Of a stretch of 64,000 bases of DNA, positions 7,261-14,129 are shown in pieces. The stretch comes from Hymenobacter fodinae (GTDB lineage Bacteria; Bacteroidota; Bacteroidia; Cytophagales; Hymenobacteraceae): positions 480,815 through 544,814 of the forward strand of contig NZ_SRLA01000004.1 of NCBI RefSeq assembly GCF_004745825.1, read 5' to 3'. Every line of letters begins with the position of its first letter. The first letter of the stretch is position 1. The notes below the pieces were generated by a model. It was not told the DNA's origin. It made no database searches and was given only the letters and a program-made list of their open reading frames with translations. Position numbers and translations under genes: made by a program.

Positions 7261-8001
7261 TTACTCTATTGGCACATAGGTCTGCGTGCACCGGCACCGC
7301 GCGCGCTCTCCCACTGGCAGCAACGGGTCACCCGGGTACCGCCCCTGTCCTGCCCCCACGGTAAAGAACCCATCCAAGGCAACCGTTTGCCCGTTGGCGG
7401 CGACGTGGGTAGGCCGGGCCCGACCATCCTTGGTATCCAGCCACTTCTTGCGCAGCTTAAGTCCCGTGGCTTGGGCGCCGATTAGGCTACCGAAATTCGA
7501 AGAGGCGTTGAGTTCTGTTCGCACAATGGCTGTGGCCCGCTCCCTTGACACCGTAGCCGCTTGCTCCCGTAGCCGTTTGGCGGCATCCTGCACTGATAGT
7601 CCGAGGGTTTGTGCTTCTACTAGCACCTCTTGTACGAGTTCGCGGGTGCGCTGCGTCAGTCCGTTCAAGGCTACTCTGCCTTCTTCCCGGATGAAGCGCC
7701 GGGCCCGAGCTAGCCAGCCTTCCCGCGCGGTTACAGGGGGTGCGGCTTTCTGCCCTTCCGTTAGCTCGTCATACGTGCGGGTGGCTTCCGCTACGGCTAC
7801 TGTTCGGTAGAGCTGTTCCAAGACGGTAGCTACGTCGGTTTCCTTCACGAAGGCCGCGGCAAGTACGGGGGTAGCCCCTTGCTCATAGGCTGATACGGCA
7901 GGTTCGATGGAGCGAATGAGAGCCGCCCGCAGCTTGGGAGAGAACCTAGCTTCGTAGGCGGTGAGGCGTTGCTCGCGGGCTTCGAGGGTGTCGGTGGGCA
8001 T
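7261..8001 (-). CDS. phage head morphogenesis protein (SPP1 gp7 / Mu gpF-like)
   Basis: 246 residues. The N-terminal 130 residues are helical. The C-terminal part is a clear Phage_Mu_F domain: ERATAIVRTELNASSNFGSL, then KLRKKWLDTKDGRARPTHVAANGQ, FTVGAGQGRYPGDPLLP and ERARCRCTQ. The RTE.N...N, D.R.R..H and CRC positions are the family landmarks. This minor head protein associates with the portal; here it is about 4.8 kb from the portal gene because accessory genes intervene. Confidence 0.9.
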   Translation of the reverse strand: MPTDTLEAREQRLTAYEARFSPKLRAALIRSIEPAVSAYEQGATPVLAAAFVKETDVATVLEQLYRTVAVAEATRTYDELTEGQKAAPPVTAREGWLARARRFIREEGRVALNGLTQRTRELVQEVLVEAQTLGLSVQDAAKRLREQAATVSRERATAIVRTELNASSNFGSLIGAQATGLKLRKKWLDTKDGRARPTHVAANGQTVALDGFFTVGAGQGRYPGDPLLPVGERARCRCTQTYVPIE

Positions 8002-8360
8002 TAGATGAGGTTAAGATGCAAGAGCAACGCAGCACGGCAGATAGCTAGCGGGGCAGTATCACCACGACCCAACACGACAATTCCTTCCAACTCCCCTGTT
8101 TCTGGCTTTCGTTCAGGTCGGTATACCAACCATTCCCCCTCTTGAGACTTTTCGAGGGGGAAGTGCATGGGTTCGAACAAAGGCCACACGGCGGCTATAT
8201 CTACCGACAAAGCAGGTGGGTATGGCTGGGACATTACCCCAGAAGGCTCCACCCACCGACTGATGCTGCGACGGTATTCCCAGCCAAGTAATAGTGCTAC
8301 CAACTTATCTAGCCCCCGCCCCGCTGGCATCTGCTCAATCTGTTCACGTGTCAGGTTCAT
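8001..8360 (-). CDS. phage ABA-sandwich domain protein
   Basis: 119 residues. Features of the phage ABA-sandwich family: LDKLVALLLGWEY, a PYPPALSVDIAAVWPLFE segment, and near the C-terminus GRGDTAPLAICRAALLL, the most conserved part. Found widely in phages and prophages, function unknown. Stop of this gene abuts the start of the gpF-like gene. Confidence 0.75.
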   Translation of the reverse strand: MNLTREQIEQMPAGRGLDKLVALLLGWEYRRSISRWVEPSGVMSQPYPPALSVDIAAVWPLFEPMHFPLEKSQEGEWLVYRPERKPETGELEGIVVLGRGDTAPLAICRAALLLHLNLI

Positions 8361-8362
8361 AG

Positions 8363-8620
8363 TTAGTACCAGTGAGTTAGTTCAACTATGCGGAGGAAGT
8401 CGCGCCTGTTATGCAGCACCCCTCGAAATACAGTGCAATACTCTTTGCGCACCTCTAGCCACTTCTTCATTTCCACCACCCCATTGAAGAGGATAGAAAT
8501 ATTAGTCTCCTCATTATCCGAGTGGTAGAGTTTAGCCGGCCCTTCTGCCAACATCACGCCCGTACCATCTTCGCTATAACCGAAGGCGCGTAAGCGTTCA
8601 ATACTGGGGGTGTAAGCCAT
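8363..8620 (-). CDS. hypothetical phage protein
   Basis: 85 residues (MAYTPSIERLRAFGYSEDGTG...). Mixed alpha/beta, ends with a helix RDFLRIVELTHWY. Two bases separate it from the ABA-sandwich gene. No family recognised. Confidence 0.5.
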   Translation of the reverse strand: MAYTPSIERLRAFGYSEDGTGVMLAEGPAKLYHSDNEETNISILFNGVVEMKKWLEVRKEYCTVFRGVLHNRRDFLRIVELTHWY

Positions 8621-8641
8621 AACAATTCATTTACCGGCCTC

Positions 8642-8983
8642 TTACCAAGGCAATTCCATGTATTCCCCCAAGGCGGTGATAGTATATTCATCATCTTCTG
8701 GTTCAGTGGGTGCTTTTGCTTTAAGCTCCTCCCATATCTTCTTGGGTATATCCCATCTGTACTTTGTGGGGGTTTTAGCTGCCTCAGCGTCTGCGAGGTG
8801 GCTCCACTCCTGATAAGCCTGCTTATAGTGCTGCCATGCTATCTCCAGTGCTTCGTTCTTTGGTGTTATGTAGGCCTGCGCCTCTTCCTTCGAAGCGAAG
8901 ACAGCTACTGGTTTTACTCGTAGGCTAGTACTCGTTTGAGCCCCACTTACTGCACATACAAGCCAGCTTTCCATAGTCGTCAT
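8642..8983 (-). CDS. hypothetical phage protein
   Basis: 113 residues; begins with strands (SWLVCAVSG...SLRVKPVAVFASKEEAQAYI) resembling the small fold often used in phage early proteins, then a long helix and an acidic PTEPEDDEYTI tail. No family recognised. Confidence 0.5.
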   Translation of the reverse strand: MTTMESWLVCAVSGAQTSTSLRVKPVAVFASKEEAQAYITPKNEALEIAWQHYKQAYQEWSHLADAEAAKTPTKYRWDIPKKIWEELKAKAPTEPEDDEYTITALGEYMELPW

Positions 8984-9088
8984 GTTTAGTCACCCTCCCC
9001 TACCTACTCACCGACACCTTGTTCCCAACCACTCCCCTAGGTCTCGTACAGAAGCGGGGTATGGCTGTTTCCTAGCGTGGGCTTTCGG

Positions 9089-9328
9089 TTAGGCGGGCAC
9101 CCCCAACTCCCTCGTTAACACCTGCTCCAACGCCTGCTTACTGACCGCATCCGCTTGCAGCAGGTTGAAGCCACTTCCCCAGATGAATAATCCAGTGGCT
9201 CTCCCATGGATAGCGTGTAAGACGGGATGTTGCTGGTCGGTGGGACGTTGGTAGTAGTTCTCGGACTTCTCGATGAAGCCCCAGGCGCTGAGGGTGGCGT
9301 GGTGGTAGTTGGGGTGTGGGATAGGCAT
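9089..9328 (-). CDS. hypothetical phage protein
   Basis: 79 residues from MPIPHPNYHHATLSAWGFIE; the longer upstream start would overlap the preceding lipoprotein-like gene, whose stop lies 2 nt before this ATG. No family recognised. The 105 nt after its upstream neighbour group (8984-9088) show no convincing gene. Confidence 0.5.
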   Translation of the reverse strand: MPIPHPNYHHATLSAWGFIEKSENYYQRPTDQQHPVLHAIHGRATGLFIWGSGFNLLQADAVSKQALEQVLTRELGVPA

Positions 9329-9330
9329 GG

Positions 9331-9660
9331 CTAGCGGTAGTAAGAAGATAGCCAAGCCGTGTGCGAAAGGCACCCGCGGCGCTGGCTATACGTTATCGGT
9401 TGACCTTCACGCACGAAATAGTACCCGTTTTGATTAGTGTCAATCCGCTTTGTTTGGCCAGCTTGCTCCACTATCAGTGTGTAATCAGCAGGGGTGTAGT
9501 GCGTAGTTGAATGCCCCTTGCTATCGGTGGCATAAGTGGTGTGCGCAGGGATGTACTCCCGGCCAACTACTATGGCAGTCACACGCTCGGTCTTACCGCC
9601 AGCGCAATCAGCAATGAACAGCACGGCAATAGCGCATACAGCAAATAGGGTAGCTTTCAT
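9331..9660 (-). CDS. small exported / lipoprotein-like phage protein
   Basis: 109 residues with a signal sequence (MKATLFAVCAIAVLFIADCAGG; Cys at residue 19 in a lipobox-like IADC). The mature part has VVGREYIPAHTTYATDSKGHSTTHYTPADYTLIVE, a repeat-like Thr/His/Tyr pattern I have seen in small secreted phage proteins, and ends YYFVREGQPITY.... Likely periplasmic or membrane anchored; role in superinfection exclusion is only a guess. Confidence 0.6.
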   Translation of the reverse strand: MKATLFAVCAIAVLFIADCAGGKTERVTAIVVGREYIPAHTTYATDSKGHSTTHYTPADYTLIVEQAGQTKRIDTNQNGYYFVREGQPITYSQRRGCLSHTAWLSSYYR

Positions 9661-9935
9661 CCTACAGCCGGCAAATGGTACACATGAAACACATACGGCC
9701 CGACCTTCACCGTATCAATGAACTTGGCCGCCCCGCCGTTGTGGTCGAGTACATGGCCTGTGCCATACACGTAGAGCGTGTGCGTCTCCGTTTCCTGCTG
9801 CTGGTCGTCTACCTCAGCATAGACCACGATGCTGTTGTTCTGCTCAACCGCCGACAGTACGCGGCTACCACGGGGCAGTGGCAGAGGTTGTTCGCCGCTG
9901 GGCTTGAGGGGGTATTTGTGGATGGTGCGGGGCAT
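9657..9935 (-). CDS. DUF7352-like small phage protein
   Basis: 92 residues. The start M.RTIHKYPL.......LPLPRGSRVLSAVEQN matches a common phage family in which T..KYPL, LP.G..ilsv..Q and a late F..TV..G.YVFHVY segment are conserved. Function unknown. Overlaps the exported protein gene by 4 nt. Confidence 0.65.
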   Translation of the reverse strand: MPRTIHKYPLKPSGEQPLPLPRGSRVLSAVEQNNSIVVYAEVDDQQQETETHTLYVYGTGHVLDHNGGAAKFIDTVKVGPYVFHVYHLPAVG

Positions 9936-9938
9936 GGA

Positions 9939-10247
9939 TTAGGATTTAGACCGCTTGAAGAACATGCTTACCACGACTAGTAGCACTACGATACCACAGC
10001 TACCCCGATAAGACAATTCAGGGCCGTTGAAGCTGGCAACTACAGCGTTCCAGCCCCATTGTATAACCCAAGCCACAACAGCGTAGATAATAACGGCTAA
10101 TAGCACCGCCACTACTACTCCAATGGCTTTACCTGCCATCTCTGTACGGCGGCGCTTCTTGCGGTACGCCTGATAGGCCTCTTCACCACCCAACGCCTTT
10201 ATTTGGGCTGCTCGTTGGGCTTCTTCTAGTCGTTTGACAAAGCTCAT
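9939..10247 (-). CDS. phage membrane protein
   Basis: 102 residues. A basic N-terminal helix (to residue about 36), then two hydrophobic segments (IGVVVAVLLAVIIYAVVAWVI and CGIVVLLVVVSMFF) and a basic end. Two-span inner membrane protein; no family recognised. Confidence 0.55.
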   Translation of the reverse strand: MSFVKRLEEAQRAAQIKALGGEEAYQAYRKKRRRTEMAGKAIGVVVAVLLAVIIYAVVAWVIQWGWNAVVASFNGPELSYRGSCGIVVLLVVVSMFFKRSKS

Positions 10248-10254
10248 AGTGCAG

Positions 10255-10509
10255 CTAGTCTACCTGAGTGATGATTACGTCGCCACTGACCTCTGTCAGC
10301 TTGCCCGTGGCAGCGTCCATGAAGTAGTACCCATCTGATTGGTTGGCGCTACCTACTTTGCCAGAGCTGGTGTAGGTGCGAACTACCTGCCCACCAGATA
10401 GTACTTCCACTTTAAATGAACCACCATACCCACCAAAGTGGGCTTTTGTGGCATCCGTGCAACCGACTAACAGTAGGGCGGCACTGGCAAGAATGAGTAG
10501 GTGTTTCAT
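10255..10509 (-). CDS. small phage lipoprotein
   Basis: 84 residues with a textbook lipoprotein signal: MKHLLILASAALLLVGC, Cys17. The mature part, TDATKAHFGGYGGSFKVEVL then GKVGSANQSDGYYFMDAATGKL, is like small lipoproteins carried by many phages (T(D/E)A...A, SDGYYF.D..TGKL). Such morons can block entry of other phages, which is inference here. Confidence 0.75.
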   Translation of the reverse strand: MKHLLILASAALLLVGCTDATKAHFGGYGGSFKVEVLSGGQVVRTYTSSGKVGSANQSDGYYFMDAATGKLTEVSGDVIITQVD

Positions 10510-10567
10510 ACGTCTCGCTTAGTTACTGCCGCACCACGGGGCGGCGGGGTTTTCGGGAGTGGCTAGG

Positions 10568-11128
10568 TTAACGCCAGAAGTCACGGCGTTTGCACTTTAC
10601 CATGCGGCCATCAGGGTGATGCCAGACTACGCCTTCAAAGTTGATACCCTGCATGTAGGCTTTTAACCCATCGAAGTCTGTAGGACAATCAAGAATCTTG
10701 TTCTCGCCGTGGCGAATCAAGTAATGCGCCTGCAATGACTCTGCATTGCTTTGCACTTTCGGCCCGCATAGCTCATAGGTACCATCAGCAAACCCACAAT
10801 CTTCGGGGGTATCACCTGCAATGGCTTCTAAGTGCCAGCGATCAGCGGGGTTGCCTACCTGAACTGGCACCCATCCCGGCCAATGTCCGGTAACAGCATC
10901 CGGCTCTTGCGCTGGTATAAACCCTTCGGGCGGCGTCTTACCCCGTTTGGCATCATAGCGCTTATACAGCCGGCCTTCTCTCACTAAGCAGCTTGTGCCA
11001 TCCCACTTACGGGTAGCCACGCCTTCGCTGCGTTGCACCCATTCCGAACCAGGCACAACTTCGTTGTAAGCGAGTCGGTCACCTGTGTAATCGCGCTGGA
11101 ATAGAGACTTGATCTTCTGCATATCCAA
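10568..11128 (-). CDS. RNA ligase, RLIG1 / DUF5565 type
   Basis: 186 residues. Nucleotidyltransferase motifs: motif I K41-W-D-G-T (adenylated lysine), IPAQEPDAVTGHWPGWVPV at 71-89, YELCGP at 118-123 (motif III region), EGVVWH at 165-170 (motif IV) and K178-x-K180 (motif V). The order and spacing, including the (G)H.PGWVPV block, an (L)I.HG.....LD.P block near 137-150 and EG(V/I)VWH..DG, follow the vertebrate RNA ligase RLIG1 (C12orf29), which I recall from memory. It would seal 5'-phosphate/3'-OH RNA ends with ATP. No kinase/phosphatase gene is adjacent. It faces the RHH-like gene at 11210 across a palindromic region. Confidence 0.85.
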   Translation of the reverse strand: MDMQKIKSLFQRDYTGDRLAYNEVVPGSEWVQRSEGVATRKWDGTSCLVREGRLYKRYDAKRGKTPPEGFIPAQEPDAVTGHWPGWVPVQVGNPADRWHLEAIAGDTPEDCGFADGTYELCGPKVQSNAESLQAHYLIRHGENKILDCPTDFDGLKAYMQGINFEGVVWHHPDGRMVKCKRRDFWR

Positions 11129-11134
11129 AGATAA

Positions 11135-11166
11135 CGCTATAGCATTGCTATAGCAACAGCATAGCG
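11135..11166. promoter_or_regulatory. operator-like palindrome cluster between the RNA ligase and RHH genes
   Basis: Two copies of the palindrome GCTATAGC (11136-11143 and 11147-11154) and a partial copy (GCATAGC, 11159-11165) lie in the 81-nt divergent spacer. The whole block also starts CGCTAT and ends ATAGCG. A TTACTTTG box (11181-11188), close to the -7 consensus, follows on the plus strand, 21 nt before the RHH gene ATG. The position suits autoregulation by the RHH-like protein and control of the ligase. Confidence 0.55.
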
Positions 11167-11209
11167 AAAGTATTTATTCCTTACTTTGCAGTACTATTCC
11201 CTGTACCCT

Positions 11210-11410
11210 ATGCCTGACACCGACAAGCCCGCCAAGATGGACACCCGCAACCAGCGGTCTTACACCTTTGTGTTTGACGAAGTGGGCGACAAAGAGAAGT
11301 GGCTAGCCTACGCGCAACGGGTACACCGTATGAAGCTTCCGCAGTTGCTCCAGAAGCTGCTAGAAGCGGACGCAGCGAAGAATGAACCTAGCGGCCCGCC
11401 TGCGTCCTAA
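11210..11410 (+). CDS. small ribbon-helix-helix-like protein 1
   Basis: 66 residues from MPDTDKPAKMDT; an upstream TTG would overlap the -7-like box. A strand RSYTFVFDEV is followed by two predicted helices (DKEKWLAYAQRVHRM and LPQLLQKLLEADA), as in Arc/CopG-type repressors. It is clearly related to the protein at 21733. It is one of three plus-strand genes in the prophage and lies against the flow of the late operon. Likely a DNA-binding repressor of its own promoter and perhaps of the ligase gene. Confidence 0.6.
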   Translation: MPDTDKPAKMDTRNQRSYTFVFDEVGDKEKWLAYAQRVHRMKLPQLLQKLLEADAAKNEPSGPPAS

Positions 11411-11850
11411 CCTACCAACTCTGGGTAATGCCGCCACTCCCGCACCACCGGCCCGGCTAATACCAGTGTCCAGCACTCCCCTTCTGGTAGTTCAACAATC
11501 CGGTGCACCGTATGCGGCCAAATGGTGTGGTACCCACCTGCGGCGCGTAACACCCGTTCGGTTCTACCGTCTTCGTGATAGATGATTTCCCAGTAAGCCC
11601 CCTTCAAAACATGGCTATCCATCCTAGTGGGGTGGTCATGCGGGCTTCCCGTGTCGGCTTCCGTCAAACGATGTAGCATGGCCCACCGTCCGTCCGGCAT
11701 CTGCCCAAGGGTGTACTTGGTCAGCGGCCCGAACTGCTCCACCTTAAAGGGGTTAATAGGCCACAAGGGTTGTAGCAACGCCTGCAGCACCTCACCATGC
11801 GTGGACAGCAGCTGCTCTAGTTCCTCGACTACGGGTGTGTGGCTGTTCAT
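11407..11850 (-). CDS. cupin-domain phage protein
   Basis: 147 residues from MNSHTPVVEELEQLL. Cupin motif 1 is HDHPTRMDSHVLKGAYWEIIY (H-D-H, then E), and motif 2 is GGYHTIWPHTVHRIVE (H..(..)H). The fold normally binds a metal through these His/Glu residues; similar proteins resemble cysteine-dioxygenase-like cupins. Substrate unknown. Its stop overlaps the convergent RHH gene by 4 nt. Overlaps the previous gene by ATGA. Confidence 0.7.
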   Translation of the reverse strand: MNSHTPVVEELEQLLSTHGEVLQALLQPLWPINPFKVEQFGPLTKYTLGQMPDGRWAMLHRLTEADTGSPHDHPTRMDSHVLKGAYWEIIYHEDGRTERVLRAAGGYHTIWPHTVHRIVELPEGECWTLVLAGPVVREWRHYPELVG

Positions 11851-12269
11851 AAGTCCGATATCCAGATTTGTAACATACTGGTGACTTTGCATTCGGGGTA
11901 GCGGCGCTGCCACCAGTCAAGAGAGTGCACGGAGTTTTGCCCTACATCATAGACTATACCCCTGTTGTATATCAACGCCCACCAGCAGCCTTTCCACCCC
12001 CACGAATCGGGCACCTTCACCCGCATAATGCAAGGCCAGGGTGTGGCAGGGTCCCATTTAATGAACCGAGGAGTGGTATTATAACCTAACAGCCGCGCCA
12101 CCTGACTAAAGCTACTGCCTCGCCAACTACGGGCGTTATGCAGTGCAGCAGGGAGCTTATCCTGTATCTCCTCTTTGGGTAGGCCTGTGATAGTAGCCAG
12201 CAAGGAGAGATGATAGTCGGTATCAGTCTCGCTCGCTACAAGCTCTATTTCGTAAGCCTGCGCGCTCAT
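11847..12269 (-). CDS. hypothetical phage protein
   Basis: 140 residues. The first third is helical and acidic; the centre ...FIKWDPATPWPCIMRVKVPDSWGWKGCWWALIYNRGIVYDVGQN looks like a papain/C39-type beta core but with no obvious Cys/His pair in the right places. Coupled by ATGA to the cupin gene. Function unknown. Confidence 0.5.
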   Translation of the reverse strand: MSAQAYEIELVASETDTDYHLSLLATITGLPKEEIQDKLPAALHNARSWRGSSFSQVARLLGYNTTPRFIKWDPATPWPCIMRVKVPDSWGWKGCWWALIYNRGIVYDVGQNSVHSLDWWQRRYPECKVTSMLQIWISDL

Positions 12270-12526
12270 TTCACCACTTGGCGCCGGCCGTTACCTACCA
12301 AGGACTCCTGTATATCCCAGATGCTGTCAATGCGGTGCTTGGCTATCAGGTGGCCCCGTTCGTTGAACTCACAGGCAATGGCTACCCCCGGGCGGGGTGT
12401 GAGTGTCAGGAAGTTACCCGAGGTCATGGCGCGGAAGTACGACCGCGTTGGGTAGGGTTGCGCGGGGCTGTTGGTCTTGAACCCGAGGCGGGTTAGTTCT
12501 TCTTCGGAGGGTTGGAATCCAGGCAT
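12266..12526 (-). CDS. hypothetical phage protein
   Basis: 86 residues from MPGFQPSEEELTRLGF; the upstream in-frame ATG is possible but lies before the 3' end of the previous small gene. Coupled by a 4-nt overlap to the next gene. No family recognised. Confidence 0.5.
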   Translation of the reverse strand: MPGFQPSEEELTRLGFKTNSPAQPYPTRSYFRAMTSGNFLTLTPRPGVAIACEFNERGHLIAKHRIDSIWDIQESLVGNGRRQVVK

Positions 12527-12536
12527 GGGGAGAGAG

Positions 12537-12707
12537 TTAAGATGTTGCACGATTTGTCAAACGGTACCATACATAGGCCCAAAACACGCCGCCCTTTAGC
12601 GCGAAGTAGTACAGCGCCCACCACCGAAATCGAATCTCAATATTCAGTTTATTAGCACTCTCTGACCTGAGTGACGTAATCACGAACGGACTGAACCACT
12701 TCTTCAT
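12537..12707 (-). CDS. very small basic, aromatic phage protein (56 aa)
   Basis: An ATG at 12705-12707 opens a 56-residue frame, MKKWFSPFVITSLRSESANK..., with FRWWALYYFALKGGVFWAYVWYR, a likely membrane segment. It fills the gap between portal and the next gene and ends just before it. No family; support is the frame, codon use and position. Confidence 0.5.
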   Translation of the reverse strand: MKKWFSPFVITSLRSESANKLNIEIRFRWWALYYFALKGGVFWAYVWYRLTNRATS

Positions 12708-12767
12708 AGTGCAATTTTGTTTAGTATAATACCGGGCTTACAGAACCAACTTCACGGGAATATGCAA

Positions 12768-14129
12768 TTATCCACCCGTGCCCACACTGGGGTACTCTTC
12801 AAAGCGGCGACTCTTCTCTCCCTCTGGCAAGGCATCAGAGGCTTCTAACCCAGCGGGGATGTAGTACTTGGGCAGGGTGTTGTCCACCTTCGCTCCTACC
12901 ATTTCCTGCTTCTCTTGGGTGCTGACCCAGTAGGCATCCTTCAGCCAGGCCACGAGGGCAGCCTTATCGGCTTGCAGTTCCGCTACTCCACTCGTGTCCA
13001 CCTGCAGCCACGTCCCTTGCTCGAACATCGGGCAGGCCCACCGGCTCCACTCGGGTAGAATCACTTCCAAGTAGGGTAAAACCCCATCCGTATAAGCCGC
13101 CTTGCGAGCTTCTGCCACGTTGTTGTAGGTGCTTTTCTCCTTGTCGCCAACGAGCTCCGAAGGGACTCCCCACCAGGAGCAGATAGCCCGGAAGTTGGCC
13201 TCGGTCACGTTGAGTATATCCAAATCAACCGCCGACACTCCAATCCGCACGAACTCTACTTTTTCCGTCACCACGGGCAGGGCTCCCTTCTTGGTGGGGC
13301 CGGTATAGTCCTGCTTCAGCCGCTCGCGAAGCTGTTGCTTCTGCGGCTCTGACAAGGCAATGGTAGTGGTCCCATCGGGCGGGAAGGATACAATACCTAC
13401 TGGTCCTTGATTCTGCAGCTGACTTACTTGGGTAGTCGTAGTCGCCAAGTCCAGCGTCACTTCCCGATTAGCCGATTGAATGGTGCTTACCCCCATCACT
13501 TCCCCGGGCAGTGGGTCGTTTTTTAGGTGCAGCACATCCGAGGCAGGCAGGTCCAAGTACTCCCCGGGCTTACCCAGGTCAGGTGTAAAACGGTAGAAGT
13601 CCACGGGAGACATGGCATCCCCACCCATTGGTTTGGTGTGCCCATCGGGCAGAATCCAGAACTCCTGCGCTTGCCCTTTGCGGGGGCCGTCTTCCAACCG
13701 GTTAGCCCAAATAAAGACATTGCCCGCCCCGTGGTAGAGGGTGCACTGTTGCCGCATAAACGCCACCTGCCCGACCATCGGGTTGGGTTGCCAGAGGCGT
13801 TCTAACAGGGGGCTGTTAGGAGGTAGTTGCTGGGGCTTGCCATCGGGGCCGTTCCGCCAGAGCGTCCACGGCAGGGCAGCGGCTTTCTTGGCGAAGTAGC
13901 TGTTGACTCTGCCTACCTGTCCCACGAGACGAGCACGCAATGCCTGCCCGGTAGGGCTCACCCACTGGGCTGTACCTCCCACGTACTGGTAGTTCACCGG
14001 GTTCAGACGCCCGATGCTATCCGTGCCTACGAGGGCTTTTTGCAGCAGAGAGGTATCGTAGGGCGTAGGAGCCTGTGACCGGAGTCCAAGCGCTTGTAAC
14101 CCAGCATCAACAAGAGCAGGTAGATTCAT
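12768..14129 (-). CDS. portal protein, HK97 family
   Basis: 453 residues from MNLPALVDAGLQALGL; the ORF extends upstream but this ATG gives the ATGA overlap with the terminase stop. Features: VNSYFAKKAAALPWTLWR, LLERLWQPNP, QCTLYHGAGNVFIWANR, DVLHLKNDPLPGEVMGVS, and the late IPSELVG-like VPSELVGDKEKSTYNNVAEARKAAYTDGVLPYLEVI with ...EYGTWL-like end. All are typical of HK97/phage_portal proteins. It forms the dodecameric DNA gate. Confidence 0.92.
   Translation of the reverse strand: MNLPALVDAGLQALGLRSQAPTPYDTSLLQKALVGTDSIGRLNPVNYQYVGGTAQWVSPTGQALRARLVGQVGRVNSYFAKKAAALPWTLWRNGPDGKPQQLPPNSPLLERLWQPNPMVGQVAFMRQQCTLYHGAGNVFIWANRLEDGPRKGQAQEFWILPDGHTKPMGGDAMSPVDFYRFTPDLGKPGEYLDLPASDVLHLKNDPLPGEVMGVSTIQSANREVTLDLATTTTQVSQLQNQGPVGIVSFPPDGTTTIALSEPQKQQLRERLKQDYTGPTKKGALPVVTEKVEFVRIGVSAVDLDILNVTEANFRAICSWWGVPSELVGDKEKSTYNNVAEARKAAYTDGVLPYLEVILPEWSRWACPMFEQGTWLQVDTSGVAELQADKAALVAWLKDAYWVSTQEKQEMVGAKVDNTLPKYYIPAGLEASDALPEGEKSRRFEEYPSVGTGG

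Noticed and set aside
7261..8001. Mu-like transposable phage
   Set aside because: The gpF-like protein is also found in HK97-type phages; no transposase pair is visible and the head genes are HK97 type.
11186..11209. TTG start for the RHH-like protein 1
   Set aside because: It overlaps the -7-like promoter box; the ATG at 11210 is a better start.
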